A stretch of DNA of 64,000 bases from Aliiroseovarius sp. F47248L (GTDB lineage: Bacteria; Pseudomonadota; Alphaproteobacteria; Rhodobacterales; Rhodobacteraceae): assembly GCF_023016085.1 (NCBI RefSeq), contig NZ_JALKBF010000001.1:1054001-1118000 (forward strand). The letters are read 5' to 3'. Positions 7,438 through 16,688 of the stretch are shown here, one piece after another (positions within the stretch are counted from its first letter, which is position 1; each line of letters opens with the position of its first letter). Below the pieces are notes generated by a model. The model saw only the letters and a program-made list of their open reading frames with translations. It was not told the origin of the DNA and did no database searches. Position numbers and translations under genes: made by a program.

Positions 7438-9270
7438 ATGATGAAAAAATCCCTTCTGCCGATTATCCTTTTGGTGCTTGGCTTCGGTTTCTGGCGTAGC
7501 AGTGATTTTCAGGAAATCGCGGCGGGCGTGGCGATTTTCCTGTTCGGCATGCTGATGCTTGAGGATGGCTTCAAGCTGTTCAGCGGCGGCTTTCTGGAAA
7601 CCGTGCTGGAAAAGGCAACTGGATCGGTCACCAAATCCATGGGATTTGGCATTCTGACGACGACAATAATGCAGTCCAGCTCACTGGTGTCGGTGATCAC
7701 AATCTCGTTTCTGTCCGCCGGTCTGATCTCGCTGATTGCGGGCGTGGGCATCATCTTTGGTGCCAACATCGGCACCACCACGGGGGCGTGGCTGGTGGCG
7801 GGCTTCGGGTTAAAGGTCAACATTGCTTCTTACGCACTTCCCATGCTGGCCGTCGCCATTGTGCTGGTGTTCCAGAAAAACAAATATCTGCGTGGGGCCG
7901 GGATGGTTTTGGCCGGTCTGGGATTCCTGTTTCTGGGCATTCACCACATGAAAGAGGGGTTCGAGTCCTTTAAGGACCAGTTTGACCTGACCCGGTTCGC
8001 GATGACTGGGCTGCTGGGGTTGTTGGTTTACACGCTGGTCGGGGCGGCAGCGACTGTGGTCATGCAGTCCAGTCATGCCACCATGACCTTGATTATCACC
8101 GCGTTGGCAGCGGGACAGATTTCTTATGAGAACGCACTGGCGCTGGCGATTGGGGCCAATATCGGCACCACCATTACAGCGATCATCGGATCATTCACGG
8201 CGAATTATCAGGGCAAACGGCTTGCGTTGGCACATCTGATCTTCAATGTGGTGACAGCCGGAGTTGCACTGCTGTTTATAAGGCCAATCCGTCAAAGCGT
8301 CGATTACATTTCGGCCGGTGTCGGCATCCCTGACACGGATTTCGCACTGAAACTGGCGGTGTTTCACACCATCTTCAACACACTGGGTGTTGTCCTGATG
8401 CTGCCGCTTCTGAACCGCCTGATTGAATTTCTGGAACGGGCAGTCACACCGCCTGACGAGGATCTGAGCCAGCCGAAATACCTTTCAGAAGCAGTGGACG
8501 AATTTCCGAAAACCGTCGAAACAGCGATGCGGCGCGAGGTGAAGCACCTTTATGACAACGCGGTCGAACTGATCTTGCACGGGTTGAACCTGCACCGGGA
8601 CGAAGTGTTCGCGTCAAAGGATATCGCTGCCACCGTGCGGTCCAATCGCAAATCAGTCGAGCTTGACATCGACGAGCGGTATGAAGCCCGGATCAAGACG
8701 CTCTATTCCGCGATTGTCGAATTTGCCACCCGCATCGGATCGAAGGATATGCCAGCGGATGTGATGGATGACATCTATTCGCTGCGCGACGTGGCCGGGC
8801 GAATTGTGCGGGCGGTAAAGGCCGTCAAGCATTTGCGTCGAAACGTCAATCGTTACACGGTACGCCGGCACGGGGCAGCGACCGATCTCTATGATCAGCT
8901 TCGCACCGAAATTGCTCGCATTCTTGTCGAAATTCGCCAGCTTGATCTAGCGGATCCCGATGAACGCTCAAGCCTTTGGCTGGATCAGGAGAGGATGCAG
9001 GTGGAAACCGACGAGCGCGAGGCAAATACGAGGATTGAGGCCCTGATCCGTCAGCGTGAGCTGAATGCTTCAGTGGCGACGTCATTTCTGAATGATTCCA
9101 GTTATGCCTACTCTGCAATGCGCGATTTGCTGGGGGCTGCGCGGGCCTATTACATCGAACGCGAAGATGCGATGGCTGAAGTCGAACACATCCTTGCGCT
9201 GGACGATGACGAGTTGATGGCCATCGTTCGGGACGCGATCAAAGACAAACATAAGGATATAGCGCAATAA
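7438..9270 (+). CDS. Na/Pi cotransporter family protein with PhoU-like tail
   Basis: A 610-residue NptA/YjbB-type sodium-phosphate cotransporter. Two inverted PF02690 repeats are marked by MQSSSLVSV (about residue 78) and MQSSHATMT (about residue 209), each preceded by GxNIGTT (residues 104 and 239). The residues up to about 340 are membrane helices. The remainder, rich in Arg, Glu and Leu, is a PhoU-like helical domain (about 360-600). Two adjacent ATGs could start it (7438 or 7441), with GGAG about 12 bases upstream. It begins 15 bases after the remains of a PiT phosphate permease, so it may have taken over that role. Members of this family can move phosphate inward or outward; direction is not decided here. 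Confidence 0.9.
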   Translation: MMKKSLLPIILLVLGFGFWRSSDFQEIAAGVAIFLFGMLMLEDGFKLFSGGFLETVLEKATGSVTKSMGFGILTTTIMQSSSLVSVITISFLSAGLISLIAGVGIIFGANIGTTTGAWLVAGFGLKVNIASYALPMLAVAIVLVFQKNKYLRGAGMVLAGLGFLFLGIHHMKEGFESFKDQFDLTRFAMTGLLGLLVYTLVGAAATVVMQSSHATMTLIITALAAGQISYENALALAIGANIGTTITAIIGSFTANYQGKRLALAHLIFNVVTAGVALLFIRPIRQSVDYISAGVGIPDTDFALKLAVFHTIFNTLGVVLMLPLLNRLIEFLERAVTPPDEDLSQPKYLSEAVDEFPKTVETAMRREVKHLYDNAVELILHGLNLHRDEVFASKDIAATVRSNRKSVELDIDERYEARIKTLYSAIVEFATRIGSKDMPADVMDDIYSLRDVAGRIVRAVKAVKHLRRNVNRYTVRRHGAATDLYDQLRTEIARILVEIRQLDLADPDERSSLWLDQERMQVETDEREANTRIEALIRQRELNASVATSFLNDSSYAYSAMRDLLGAARAYYIEREDAMAEVEHILALDDDELMAIVRDAIKDKHKDIAQ

Positions 9271-9340
9271 TCAGGCAAGGCAGTCACACGCCCAATACGT
9301 TTGGGCCTTGCTGTATGCTGTCGCAACCCGGGGGGGCACT

Positions 9341-9595
9341 ATGGGACTTGAAAGCGCCGTTGAGAAACTGGACAAATATTACAGTCGGCTTGAAAAAGGG
9401 AAGGCGCAGAAGATCAAGCCTTCCCATGTCGACAAGATCTTATCGAAGCTCGAAAAGAAAGCCCGATTGCTTAAGGAAGAGTTTGACGAGACGAAGAAGC
9501 CATCGAAGAAAGAACGACTGGCTTCGAAGCTCGATATGGTGCGAGAGCAACAAGCGCGCGCCCGTTGGCTGAAAGAGCAGATTGGCGATGCTTGA
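9341..9595 (+). CDS. Small charged coiled-coil protein
   Basis: An 84-residue protein that begins MGLESAVEKLDKYYSRLEKGKAQ and is almost entirely Lys/Glu/Leu-rich helix, so a coiled coil is likely. I see no membrane segment or known catalytic motif. The frame is open from 9308, but a G-rich ribosome site and the ATG at 9341 fit better. It lies 70 bases after the Na/Pi cotransporter on the same strand and could be co-transcribed. The function is not recognised; it could be a helper of the transporter or an independent conserved hypothetical. Confidence 0.65.
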   Translation: MGLESAVEKLDKYYSRLEKGKAQKIKPSHVDKILSKLEKKARLLKEEFDETKKPSKKERLASKLDMVREQQARARWLKEQIGDA

Positions 9596-9635
9596 TGGCA
9601 CTACCCAGACAATGCGAAGTCCTGACGCAATCAGT

Positions 9636-10538
9636 TCAGCGCAATTTGTAGGGTGTGAGACTTGCCGAGAAGACTTCCATAAACTCCAGCGAGATCATCG
9701 AAGGCTGCTTCAGCGTTGGACGGACCAGCGATAATCGATGCGGTATGGATGGCGTGAAGGGGCGATGGTCAAGGCCCTGACCAACATATTTTGCCGCATC
9801 CACCGCGCTGACAACCGAGACACCTATCCCTTGGCACACCATCTCGCACGCTGCGGTGAACTGGCGCGATTCCACCAGTGAATTGATGGTGGTATTGGCT
9901 TTCTGAAAGGCTTCGTTCAGATCACGAAAAAACGCGCTGTCGCGACGCGTGTGGATCAGATTTTCATTGGCCAGATCTTGTGCACCAATGGTCTTGAGAG
10001 AGGCCAGCCGATGCCCTTCGGGAAATACGCACACGGTGCAGATGTCAATATGCTCGCTTTCCACAGCGGGATGACCTTCGAACCCATCGGTAATGCCGAA
10101 ATCATATTGTTCGCCCACCATCCATTCCAATATACGTTCGGGACGATCAGGTTCTAAAGTGACGCTGACGCCGGGACGGTCGCGCAGAAATGCAGCCACA
10201 ATTCCGGGCAAGTGGCTGGTTGCAAACCCGGGCAGGCAAGCAATGCGCAGATGCCCGGCCTTCTTGTCGGTTATGTTCTGGCTGGCCTCGGATATCTGGT
10301 GCATCGTTTCCAACACCCGCCGAATGTCGGGCAGCAGGAAACGAACTTCCTGCGTCGGCACCAGGCGTCCGTCGCGACGATTGAACAAGTCAAACCCCAA
10401 TACTTCGCGCAGATCGGACAGAAGGCGACTCACCGCTGGTTGGCTGATGCCCAATTCTTGAGCGCCACGAGTCATAGACCCGTGATGTGTGACGGCCATA
10501 AGGGCCTCTAGCTGGCGCAGCCGCAGCGGATGTGACAC
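9636..10538 (-). CDS. LysR-family transcriptional regulator
   Basis: A 300-residue LysR regulator. The winged helix-turn-helix is at residues 5-65 (RLRQLEALMAVTHHGSMTRGAQELGISQPAVSRLL), followed by a linker helix and the periplasmic-binding-protein-like effector domain from about residue 90. I chose the GTG at 10538 because GGAAAGGAAG lies a few bases upstream; an earlier in-frame GTG at 10565 has no such site. It is divergent from ugpB across about 200 bases, the classic LysR arrangement, so it probably controls the ugp operon and itself. That would be unusual, because ugp genes are better known as phosphate-starvation (PhoB) targets. Confidence 0.88.
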   Translation of the reverse strand: MSHPLRLRQLEALMAVTHHGSMTRGAQELGISQPAVSRLLSDLREVLGFDLFNRRDGRLVPTQEVRFLLPDIRRVLETMHQISEASQNITDKKAGHLRIACLPGFATSHLPGIVAAFLRDRPGVSVTLEPDRPERILEWMVGEQYDFGITDGFEGHPAVESEHIDICTVCVFPEGHRLASLKTIGAQDLANENLIHTRRDSAFFRDLNEAFQKANTTINSLVESRQFTAACEMVCQGIGVSVVSAVDAAKYVGQGLDHRPFTPSIPHRLSLVRPTLKQPSMISLEFMEVFSASLTPYKLR

Positions 10539-10566
10539 GTGATCTTCCTTTCCAGACAAGGGCACC

Positions 10567-10620
10567 GTTACAGTATAATGGTATGTTATAAAACTGTTAC
10601 ACTAAATATTCTTGCATTAT
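10567..10620. promoter_or_regulatory. AT-rich control region between the LysR gene and ugpB
   Basis: An AT-rich island in otherwise GC-rich sequence, upstream of both divergent genes. It contains a direct repeat of GTTACA (10567-10572 and 10596-10601, 29 bases apart), each followed by an AT-rich stretch. This is a plausible LysR binding and promoter site. No canonical CTGTCAT PhoB box is evident. Confidence 0.4.
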
Positions 10621-10735
10621 GCCATGCGGGATGTAACCCTTTTGCCAGACACGTGGGTCAGGCGGGAAAAACCGTGCCGGTCTGCCCGCGTGGCACACCT
10701 GGGAAACGCACCGTTTGTGGTGCAAGGAGGATGAT

Positions 10736-12049
10736 GTGAAAAAGCTTGTGTTTGGCGCAATTGCTGCCGCAACCACTGCGATGTCCCCAATTGGGGCATA
10801 TGCGCAGACCGAAATTCAATTCTGGCACGCCTTTACCGGCCGTCTGGGCGAGCTTGTGGCCGCACAGGTCGAGGAATTTAACGCAAGCCAAAGCGACTAC
10901 ACCGTCGTCGCCAGCCACAAGGGCAACTATTCCGAGACGCTGAACGCTGGGATCGCAGCCTTCCGCGCAGGCGAACAGCCCCATGTCCTGATGGTGTTCG
11001 AAGTGGGCACCGCGACCATGATGGCCGCTGGCGGCGCGATCAAACCTGTCTATGAGGTGATGGCCGAAAGCGGTGCCGAGTTTGACCCCGACGCCTACAT
11101 CGGCGCTGTCAAAGGCTATTACACCACCACCGATGGCCAGATGCTGTCCTTGCCCTTCAACTCGTCCACGCCCGTTTTGTGGGTAAACCGCGACGCGATG
11201 GAAGCGGCAGGTGTCGATCCCGACACTGACCTGTCGACATGGCAGAACGTCGATGCGGTGCTTGAGCAGTTGAAGGCTGGCGGCGAAGACTGCCCGCTTG
11301 TCACTGCGTGGCAAAGCTGGATTCATCTGGAAAACCTGTCAGCCTATCACGACGTGCCGTTTGCCACCCAAGACAACGGCTTTGCCGGTCTGGACACCGA
11401 GCTTGCGTTGAACGGCGAAGCACAGGTGGCGCATTTGGCCAAGATGGGCGAATGGGCCAAGGATGGAGAGTTCATCTATACCGGACGCCGCAACGAAGGC
11501 GGTGCCAACTTCCGCGCTGGCGAATGTGCGTTGTTTACTGAAAGTTCAGCAGGCTACGCGGGCATCAAAGCCGAGGCTGAGTTTGCCTTTGACGTGCGTC
11601 CGCTGCCCTACTGGGAAGGCGTCGGCAATGCGCCGCAAAACACCATCATCGGTGGCGCGTCCCTATGGGTTATGCAGGGCCACGAGGCCGAGGAATACAA
11701 GGGCGTGGGTGAATTCCTGTCCTTCCTGTCCTCGACCCCGGTTCAAGCGAAATGGCACCAGGACACCGGCTATCTGCCAATCACGGTCGCCGCGGGTGAA
11801 GCCACGAAAGAAGCTGGGTTCTATGACGAAAACCCCGGCACCGATGTGGCTGTGATCCAGATGACGGCCAAAGAGCCGACCGCCAATTCCAAGGGCATTC
11901 GTCTTGGGTCGTTTGACCAAATTCGTGGCATCATCGACGAAGAGCTGGAAGGCATCTGGGCCGGTGACAAAACCGCGCAAGAGGCGATGGACAGCGCCAA
12001 GGAACGCGGCGACGCGCTTCTGCGCCGGTTCGAGCAAGCCAACAAGTAA
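10736..12049 (+). CDS. ugpB: sn-Glycerol-3-phosphate ABC transporter binding protein UgpB
   Basis: A 437-residue periplasmic binding protein of the UgpB branch of family 1. A signal peptide covers about residues 1-23 (ending AYAQ). The mature part starts TEIQFWHAF, the hallmark of UgpB, and has SHKGNYSETLNAGIAAFR, FNSSTPVLWVNRDA and FTESSAGY segments that match the glycerol-3-phosphate binding family. The GTG at 10736 is chosen because a perfect AGGAGG lies at 10725-10730, five bases upstream. It is the first gene of ugpBAEC and is separated from ugpA by a strong hairpin. Uptake of glycerol-3-phosphate or glycerophosphodiesters supplies carbon and phosphate. Confidence 0.92.
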   Translation: MKKLVFGAIAAATTAMSPIGAYAQTEIQFWHAFTGRLGELVAAQVEEFNASQSDYTVVASHKGNYSETLNAGIAAFRAGEQPHVLMVFEVGTATMMAAGGAIKPVYEVMAESGAEFDPDAYIGAVKGYYTTTDGQMLSLPFNSSTPVLWVNRDAMEAAGVDPDTDLSTWQNVDAVLEQLKAGGEDCPLVTAWQSWIHLENLSAYHDVPFATQDNGFAGLDTELALNGEAQVAHLAKMGEWAKDGEFIYTGRRNEGGANFRAGECALFTESSAGYAGIKAEAEFAFDVRPLPYWEGVGNAPQNTIIGGASLWVMQGHEAEEYKGVGEFLSFLSSTPVQAKWHQDTGYLPITVAAGEATKEAGFYDENPGTDVAVIQMTAKEPTANSKGIRLGSFDQIRGIIDEELEGIWAGDKTAQEAMDSAKERGDALLRRFEQANK

Positions 12050-12062
12050 GTCACGCATCAAG

Positions 12063-12090
12063 ACGGCGGGCCATTTCGGCCCGCCGTTTC
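12063..12090 (+). terminator. Intercistronic hairpin between ugpB and ugpA
   Basis: A perfect 10-base stem (ACGGCGGGCC paired with GGCCCGCCGT, loop ATTTC) followed by TTTC. It lies 13 bases after the ugpB stop and ends 17 bases before the ugpA ATG. It could act as a partial terminator, or as a block to 3' decay that raises binding-protein output relative to the permeases. Confidence 0.8.
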
Positions 12091-12106
12091 CATTCCGAGG
12101 GCTCAC

Positions 12107-12988
12107 ATGGAAAAACGCGTCACCTTTCGCGGCTGGTTATTGCCGCTGTGCCTGATTGCGCCGCAAGTCATCATCTCGGCTGTGTTTTTCTTTTATCCGG
12201 CGGGGCAGGCGATCTGGCAGTCGCTGTTCATTCCCGACCCGTTCGGACTGTCGATGCAGTATGTGGGCTTGGGCAATTTCGAATACCTGCTGTCGGACAA
12301 GTTCTATCGCGCATCCTTCGTGACGACGGGAGTATTCTCGATCCTCGTGACGCTTGTCTCGATGATTCCAGCGCTGTTTCTGGCTGTGATGGCGGACCGT
12401 CTGATCAAGGGGGCGGGAGTCTACCGCACGCTGCTGATCTGGCCCTATGCGGTCGCGCCTGCTGTGGCCGGGGTGCTGTGGCTGTTCATGTTCAACACCC
12501 GCGTCGGCGTGGTGTCGTGGTATCTGGGCCAGCTGGGCTATGATTGGAACCACGTTCTGAACGGCAACGAGGCGATGGGGCTGGTCGTTGTTGCCTCGGC
12601 TTGGGGGCGGATCAGCTATAACTTCCTGTTTTTCTTTGCCGCCTTGCAAGCGGTGCCGCGTTCGGTGATCGAGGCTGCGGCGATTGATGGCGCCCGTTTC
12701 TGGCGGCGCTTTTTCACCATCGTCCTGCCGCTTCTGTCGCCCACCACCTTCTTCCTGCTGGTGGTCAACGTGGTCTATTCCTTTTTTGAGACCTTCGGCG
12801 TAATCCACACCATCACCTCGGGCGGGCCGCAGCAATCGACGACGATCTTGGTTTATAAAGTGTTTTCTGACGGGTTTGTCGGGCAGGATCTTGGATCAAG
12901 TTCAGCGCAGTCAGTGATCCTTTTGATCGTGGTTGGGCTGTTGACTGTGCTTCAGTTCAAGTTTGTCGAAAAAAGGGTGCATTACTGA
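12107..12988 (+). CDS. ugpA: sn-Glycerol-3-phosphate ABC transporter permease UgpA
   Basis: A 293-residue MalF-type permease with about six membrane segments. The EAA loop reads [25 protein letters not shown] at about residues 185-210. A GAGG ribosome site lies 8 bases upstream of the ATG. Its TGA overlaps the ATG of ugpE by one base. It forms the translocation pore with UgpE. The assignment to glycerol-3-phosphate comes from the neighbouring UgpB and the gene order. Confidence 0.92.
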   Translation: MEKRVTFRGWLLPLCLIAPQVIISAVFFFYPAGQAIWQSLFIPDPFGLSMQYVGLGNFEYLLSDKFYRASFVTTGVFSILVTLVSMIPALFLAVMADRLIKGAGVYRTLLIWPYAVAPAVAGVLWLFMFNTRVGVVSWYLGQLGYDWNHVLNGNEAMGLVVVASAWGRISYNFLFFFAALQAVPRSVIEAAAIDGARFWRRFFTIVLPLLSPTTFFLLVVNVVYSFFETFGVIHTITSGGPQQSTTILVYKVFSDGFVGQDLGSSSAQSVILLIVVGLLTVLQFKFVEKRVHY

Positions 12989-13845
12989 TGGCCCGCGAAG
13001 TACATGGCATGGTCGAAAAACGCGGGGCAGGGCTGTGGCTGACCCATGTCTTGATGATCCTGGGCGTGTTGATCATCTTCTTCCCGATCTGGCTGGCGTT
13101 TGTGGCCTCGACCGTCACGCAGCCGGAAATCGTGCGCCCGCCGATGCCGCTTTGGCCCGGTGACCAGTTCTTTGAAAACTACAAGGCGGCGCTGTTTTCC
13201 GGCGTGAACGTGCCGGTCGCGACGATGTTGTTCAACTCGCTGGTGATGGCGATTGGCATCGCGGTGGGCAAGATCATCATCTCGCTGCTGTCAGCCTTCG
13301 CCATCGTCTATTTCCGCTTTCCGGGGCGGACGTTCTTTTTCTGGATGATCTTCCTGACCCTGATGCTGCCGGTCGAGGTGCGGATCGTGCCGACTTACGA
13401 GGTCGTCGCTGGCTTCGGGATGCTCAACAGCTATTCCGGCCTGATCTTCCCACTGATCGCATCGGCCACCGCGACCTTCCTGTTTCGCCAGTTTTTCCTG
13501 ACCATTCCCGATGAACTGGCCGAGGCCGCGCGCGTCGACGGTGCCCGCCCGATGCGGTTTTTCTGGGACATCGTCGTGCCGATGAGCCGCACGAATGTCG
13601 CGGCGCTGTTCGTAATCCTGTTCATTTATGGCTGGAACCAATACCTCTGGCCGCTTCTGATCACCACGGACCCGGAAATGAACACCATCGTCATGGGCAT
13701 CAAGCAGATGTTCCCGTCGGGCGATGACGTGGCTGATTGGCCGGTGATCATGGCGACCTCGATCCTTGCGATGATCCCGCCGGTGATCGTTGTCGTGTCG
13801 ATGCAGAAACTGTTCATCCGCGGCCTAGTAGATAGCGAGAAATAA
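12988..13845 (+). CDS. ugpE: sn-Glycerol-3-phosphate ABC transporter permease UgpE
   Basis: A 285-residue MalG-type permease with six predicted membrane helices. The EAA motif is [23 protein letters not shown] at about residues 178-200. The C-terminal [14 protein letters not shown] ending is typical of UgpE. The start overlaps the ugpA stop (TGATG), and the stop is three bases before the ugpC start, so the operon is tightly coupled. Partner of UgpA. Confidence 0.92.
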   Translation: MAREVHGMVEKRGAGLWLTHVLMILGVLIIFFPIWLAFVASTVTQPEIVRPPMPLWPGDQFFENYKAALFSGVNVPVATMLFNSLVMAIGIAVGKIIISLLSAFAIVYFRFPGRTFFFWMIFLTLMLPVEVRIVPTYEVVAGFGMLNSYSGLIFPLIASATATFLFRQFFLTIPDELAEAARVDGARPMRFFWDIVVPMSRTNVAALFVILFIYGWNQYLWPLLITTDPEMNTIVMGIKQMFPSGDDVADWPVIMATSILAMIPPVIVVVSMQKLFIRGLVDSEK

Positions 13846-13848
13846 TCC

Positions 13849-14904
13849 ATGGCGACTGTCACGCTGAAAGATATCAAGAAAAGCTTTGGCCCCGTGGATG
13901 TGATCCACGGCATCAGCGCCGAGATCGAGGATGGCGAGTTTATCGTGATCGTCGGCCCGTCGGGCTGTGGCAAGTCCACACTGTTGCGTATGGTAGCGGG
14001 GCTGGAAACCGTCACCTCGGGTGAGGTGCTGATCGGCGGTGAACGTGCCAACGAGAAAGAGCCGATGGACCGCGACATCGCCATGGTGTTCCAGAACTAC
14101 GCGCTTTATCCGCATATGTCGATGGCGCAGAACATGGGCTACGGGCTGAAGATCGCAGGTCTGCCGAAGGACGAGATTGCCCGCAAAGTGCGCGAGGCCG
14201 CTGAACTTTTGCAGCTTGAGGCATTACTGGACCGCCGCCCCAAGCAATTGTCCGGCGGTCAGCGCCAACGCGTCGCCATGGGTCGCGCCATCGTGCGCGA
14301 ACCGGCTGTGTTCCTGTTTGATGAACCGCTGTCGAACCTCGACGCCAAGCTGCGCGTTCAGATGCGGCTTGAGATCAAGGAGCTGCAGTCAAAGCTCGGC
14401 ATCACCGCGCTTTACGTCACCCACGATCAGGTCGAAGCGATGACCATGGCCGACCGCATGATCGTCATGAACGGCGGCGTTGCTGAACAGATTGGCACGC
14501 CGCTTGAGGTCTATGAAACGCCTCGGACACTTTTCGCCGCGCAGTTCATCGGCAGCCCTGCGATGAACATTCTGGATGCAGAGGTTCGGGGCCGTGTGGT
14601 GCGAATCGACGAGGCCGACATAGCCCCAACCGCGCATCACGACGGGCCGGTCAAACTGGGCATTCGTCCTGAACATGTGGAGCCTGACGACAACGGACCC
14701 TTGGCTCTATCGGTGCAATTGTCAGAACCGTTGGGCGCCAATACGCTGCTGCATGGTCGGCTGGCGGGCACGGGCACCGAATTTACGGCCAGCCTACCGG
14801 GTGTGCATCACACTCAGGATCGGGGTCAGGTGTTGCGCCTGTCAGTGCAAACCGGGCAGGCACATCTGTTTGACGCAGAAACACATCTCAGGATCGATGG
14901 GTAA
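13849..14904 (+). CDS. ugpC: sn-Glycerol-3-phosphate ABC transporter ATPase UgpC
   Basis: A 351-residue ABC ATPase of the UgpC/MalK class. Walker A is GPSGCGKST (about residues 37-45), the Q-loop is VFQNYALYPH, the signature is LSGGQRQR (about residue 135), Walker B is VFLFDEPLSNLD and the H-loop is YVTHDQVEAMT. A C-terminal TOBE/MOP-like regulatory domain begins near residue 240. It closes the ugpBAEC operon. Its 3' end overlaps the convergent hexosaminidase gene by 17 bases. Confidence 0.93.
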   Translation: MATVTLKDIKKSFGPVDVIHGISAEIEDGEFIVIVGPSGCGKSTLLRMVAGLETVTSGEVLIGGERANEKEPMDRDIAMVFQNYALYPHMSMAQNMGYGLKIAGLPKDEIARKVREAAELLQLEALLDRRPKQLSGGQRQRVAMGRAIVREPAVFLFDEPLSNLDAKLRVQMRLEIKELQSKLGITALYVTHDQVEAMTMADRMIVMNGGVAEQIGTPLEVYETPRTLFAAQFIGSPAMNILDAEVRGRVVRIDEADIAPTAHHDGPVKLGIRPEHVEPDDNGPLALSVQLSEPLGANTLLHGRLAGTGTEFTASLPGVHHTQDRGQVLRLSVQTGQAHLFDAETHLRIDG

Positions 14905-16687
14905 GGTCTTCCGTCGTCGGCTTAATCGGCCAAATCGTTTGATAGCTGACCGCAAGGCGCGTCAAATCTTCTGCGCTCATGTCCTTTGTTTGCCACGCTT
15001 TCACAGCTACGCCCAGCATTCGGGGCATTAACATTGGCCAGATTTGTTCGTCCTTTGTGGTGAATTCAGACCAAAAGGTGCCCTGTACGCCGATGATCCG
15101 ATCCTCCAGTGCTGGGTCTGGCACGGGGTTCCAATTGATCGTGTCGGCCAGCGATATGAAGGCCGCCCAGCTTGCCCCCCAATCGTCCTGGTCGTTCGTG
15201 TGCGCCATATCCAGATAAACATGCTGCGCTGGCGACATCACCACGTCATAGCCCGCGCGCGCCGCGTCCAGACCCGGCCCTTGTCCGGTCCAACTAAACA
15301 GAATGGCGTTGTGACCGATGCCGCCATTTGTCCCTTGCGCAGCCTCTTCCCACGCGGCGGGGCGTTGACCGTTCTGTGCAACGGTGCTTGCCAGTTTGGC
15401 GATAGTCCAGCCTTGCAGGTCTTGCGTTGTCTCCAATCCTTCCTCTGCCATCAGCGCGCGTGCTTTGGGCGACCCCATCCATGTGTCCTTGGGCAGTTCA
15501 TCGCAGCCCAGATGCAAATGGCCGAAGGGGAAAAGGTCGCCGACCTCGCGGACGATGGTTTCCAGCACCTCCCACGTCCTGGGCATGGCAGGGTTCACGC
15601 AATTACCCTGATACCCCTGAACCGAGGTCTCTGGCCCATTGTCCGCCGGGTCGCGTGTGTCGGGAAATACTTGCGTCACAGCAAGCGCGTGGGCAGGGGC
15701 TTCGATTTCGGGCATCACCTCAATGTTCAGAGCCGCAGCGTAGGCGATGATCGCGCGCGCGGTGTCTTTGGAATAGCTGCCGCCCGCCTCAATCGCTCCG
15801 GTAAACAGTGCAGGTAGCAGGTGACCTTCACCGCAGAACTCGGTCTTGCGCCAAAGTTCGGGGTAGCTGTCGATTTGCAGCCGGAACGCCTCGTCATCAG
15901 TGAAGTGCCAGTGAAAACGGTTCAGTTTCAACAGCGCCATCAGGTCCAGCAAGTCCAGAATGGTCTGTGGTTGGTAATAGTGGCGCGCTGTGTCCAGATG
16001 TTGTCCACGCCAGCCGAACCGGGGCGCATCAGTGATCACACCGCAAGGCAACGGCCCGGCTTGCATCAGGGTAAGCAGGGTGATGCCGGCATAAAACCGT
16101 CCCCCATAATCGCCCGCAGTGATCTGAACGCCGGTGGAGGTAATTTTCAGCCGATATGCATCAGCCTGCATGTCAGCGGTCTTGATTACAACAGGGAACG
16201 ACCCGTCGAAGGACCAGCCCCGCCGTTGCGCAAGACCAGCAACCGCGCTTAACGCGTCGTCGCTGCATTGCACGCCGGTCACGTCAATCGTGCCGCCGCT
16301 TGGTGTCCATTTCTCCGGTTGCGGGACCAGGGGCAGGCCATCAAAGGGGCCAAGGTCCGGCAGAGTGTGCGGAGTGCAGCCTTTGGGTTCGTATGGCAAG
16401 GCAATCACATCATTTCGCGTCCGCAGATATGGTCCTTGCGGCATCCACGCGCGGTTTGCTGCTGTATGCCCGTGAGTGTACTCCACGACCACCTCGTGCG
16501 GTTGCCCAGCTTTCAGGTCGGGCAGGGCCACCTCGGTGAAACTGCCCATGCCGCGCAACCGTTCACCGCCCGCGGTGGCCGTCATCGGGGCCATGCCTGA
16601 AAAGCAGAAGACCGGCGCCGTCAGGTCCCAATCCGAGGTGATTGTGCATATCATTTTCGCGCCGTTCAGGCGGCAGGTATAGTCCAT
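14888..16687 (-). CDS. Beta-N-acetylhexosaminidase, GH20 family, probably cytoplasmic
   Basis: A 599-residue GH20 enzyme that removes terminal beta-linked GlcNAc or GalNAc. The N-terminal half (about 1-190) holds a beta-rich domain and the GH20b-like domain. The TIM barrel begins with FGWRGQHLDTARHYY near residue 225 (the usual RG.hlD.aRh motif), then FHWHFTDDEAFRLQ, then the catalytic Asp-Glu pair in LHLGCDELP at about residues 389-398. No signal peptide is visible (MDYTCRLNGAKM..), so it probably acts inside the cell on oligosaccharides delivered by the divergent ABC transporter. It follows the GntR regulator by one base and is probably co-transcribed with it. Confidence 0.9.
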   Translation of the reverse strand: MDYTCRLNGAKMICTITSDWDLTAPVFCFSGMAPMTATAGGERLRGMGSFTEVALPDLKAGQPHEVVVEYTHGHTAANRAWMPQGPYLRTRNDVIALPYEPKGCTPHTLPDLGPFDGLPLVPQPEKWTPSGGTIDVTGVQCSDDALSAVAGLAQRRGWSFDGSFPVVIKTADMQADAYRLKITSTGVQITAGDYGGRFYAGITLLTLMQAGPLPCGVITDAPRFGWRGQHLDTARHYYQPQTILDLLDLMALLKLNRFHWHFTDDEAFRLQIDSYPELWRKTEFCGEGHLLPALFTGAIEAGGSYSKDTARAIIAYAAALNIEVMPEIEAPAHALAVTQVFPDTRDPADNGPETSVQGYQGNCVNPAMPRTWEVLETIVREVGDLFPFGHLHLGCDELPKDTWMGSPKARALMAEEGLETTQDLQGWTIAKLASTVAQNGQRPAAWEEAAQGTNGGIGHNAILFSWTGQGPGLDAARAGYDVVMSPAQHVYLDMAHTNDQDDWGASWAAFISLADTINWNPVPDPALEDRIIGVQGTFWSEFTTKDEQIWPMLMPRMLGVAVKAWQTKDMSAEDLTRLAVSYQTIWPIKPTTEDLTHRS

Positions 16688-16688
16688 T

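Noticed and set aside
14888..14904. 17-base overlap of ugpC and the hexosaminidase gene as a possible frameshift or assembly error
   Set aside because: The genes are convergent and both have full-length ends; short convergent overlaps also occur at 2503-2506 and 39224-39249.
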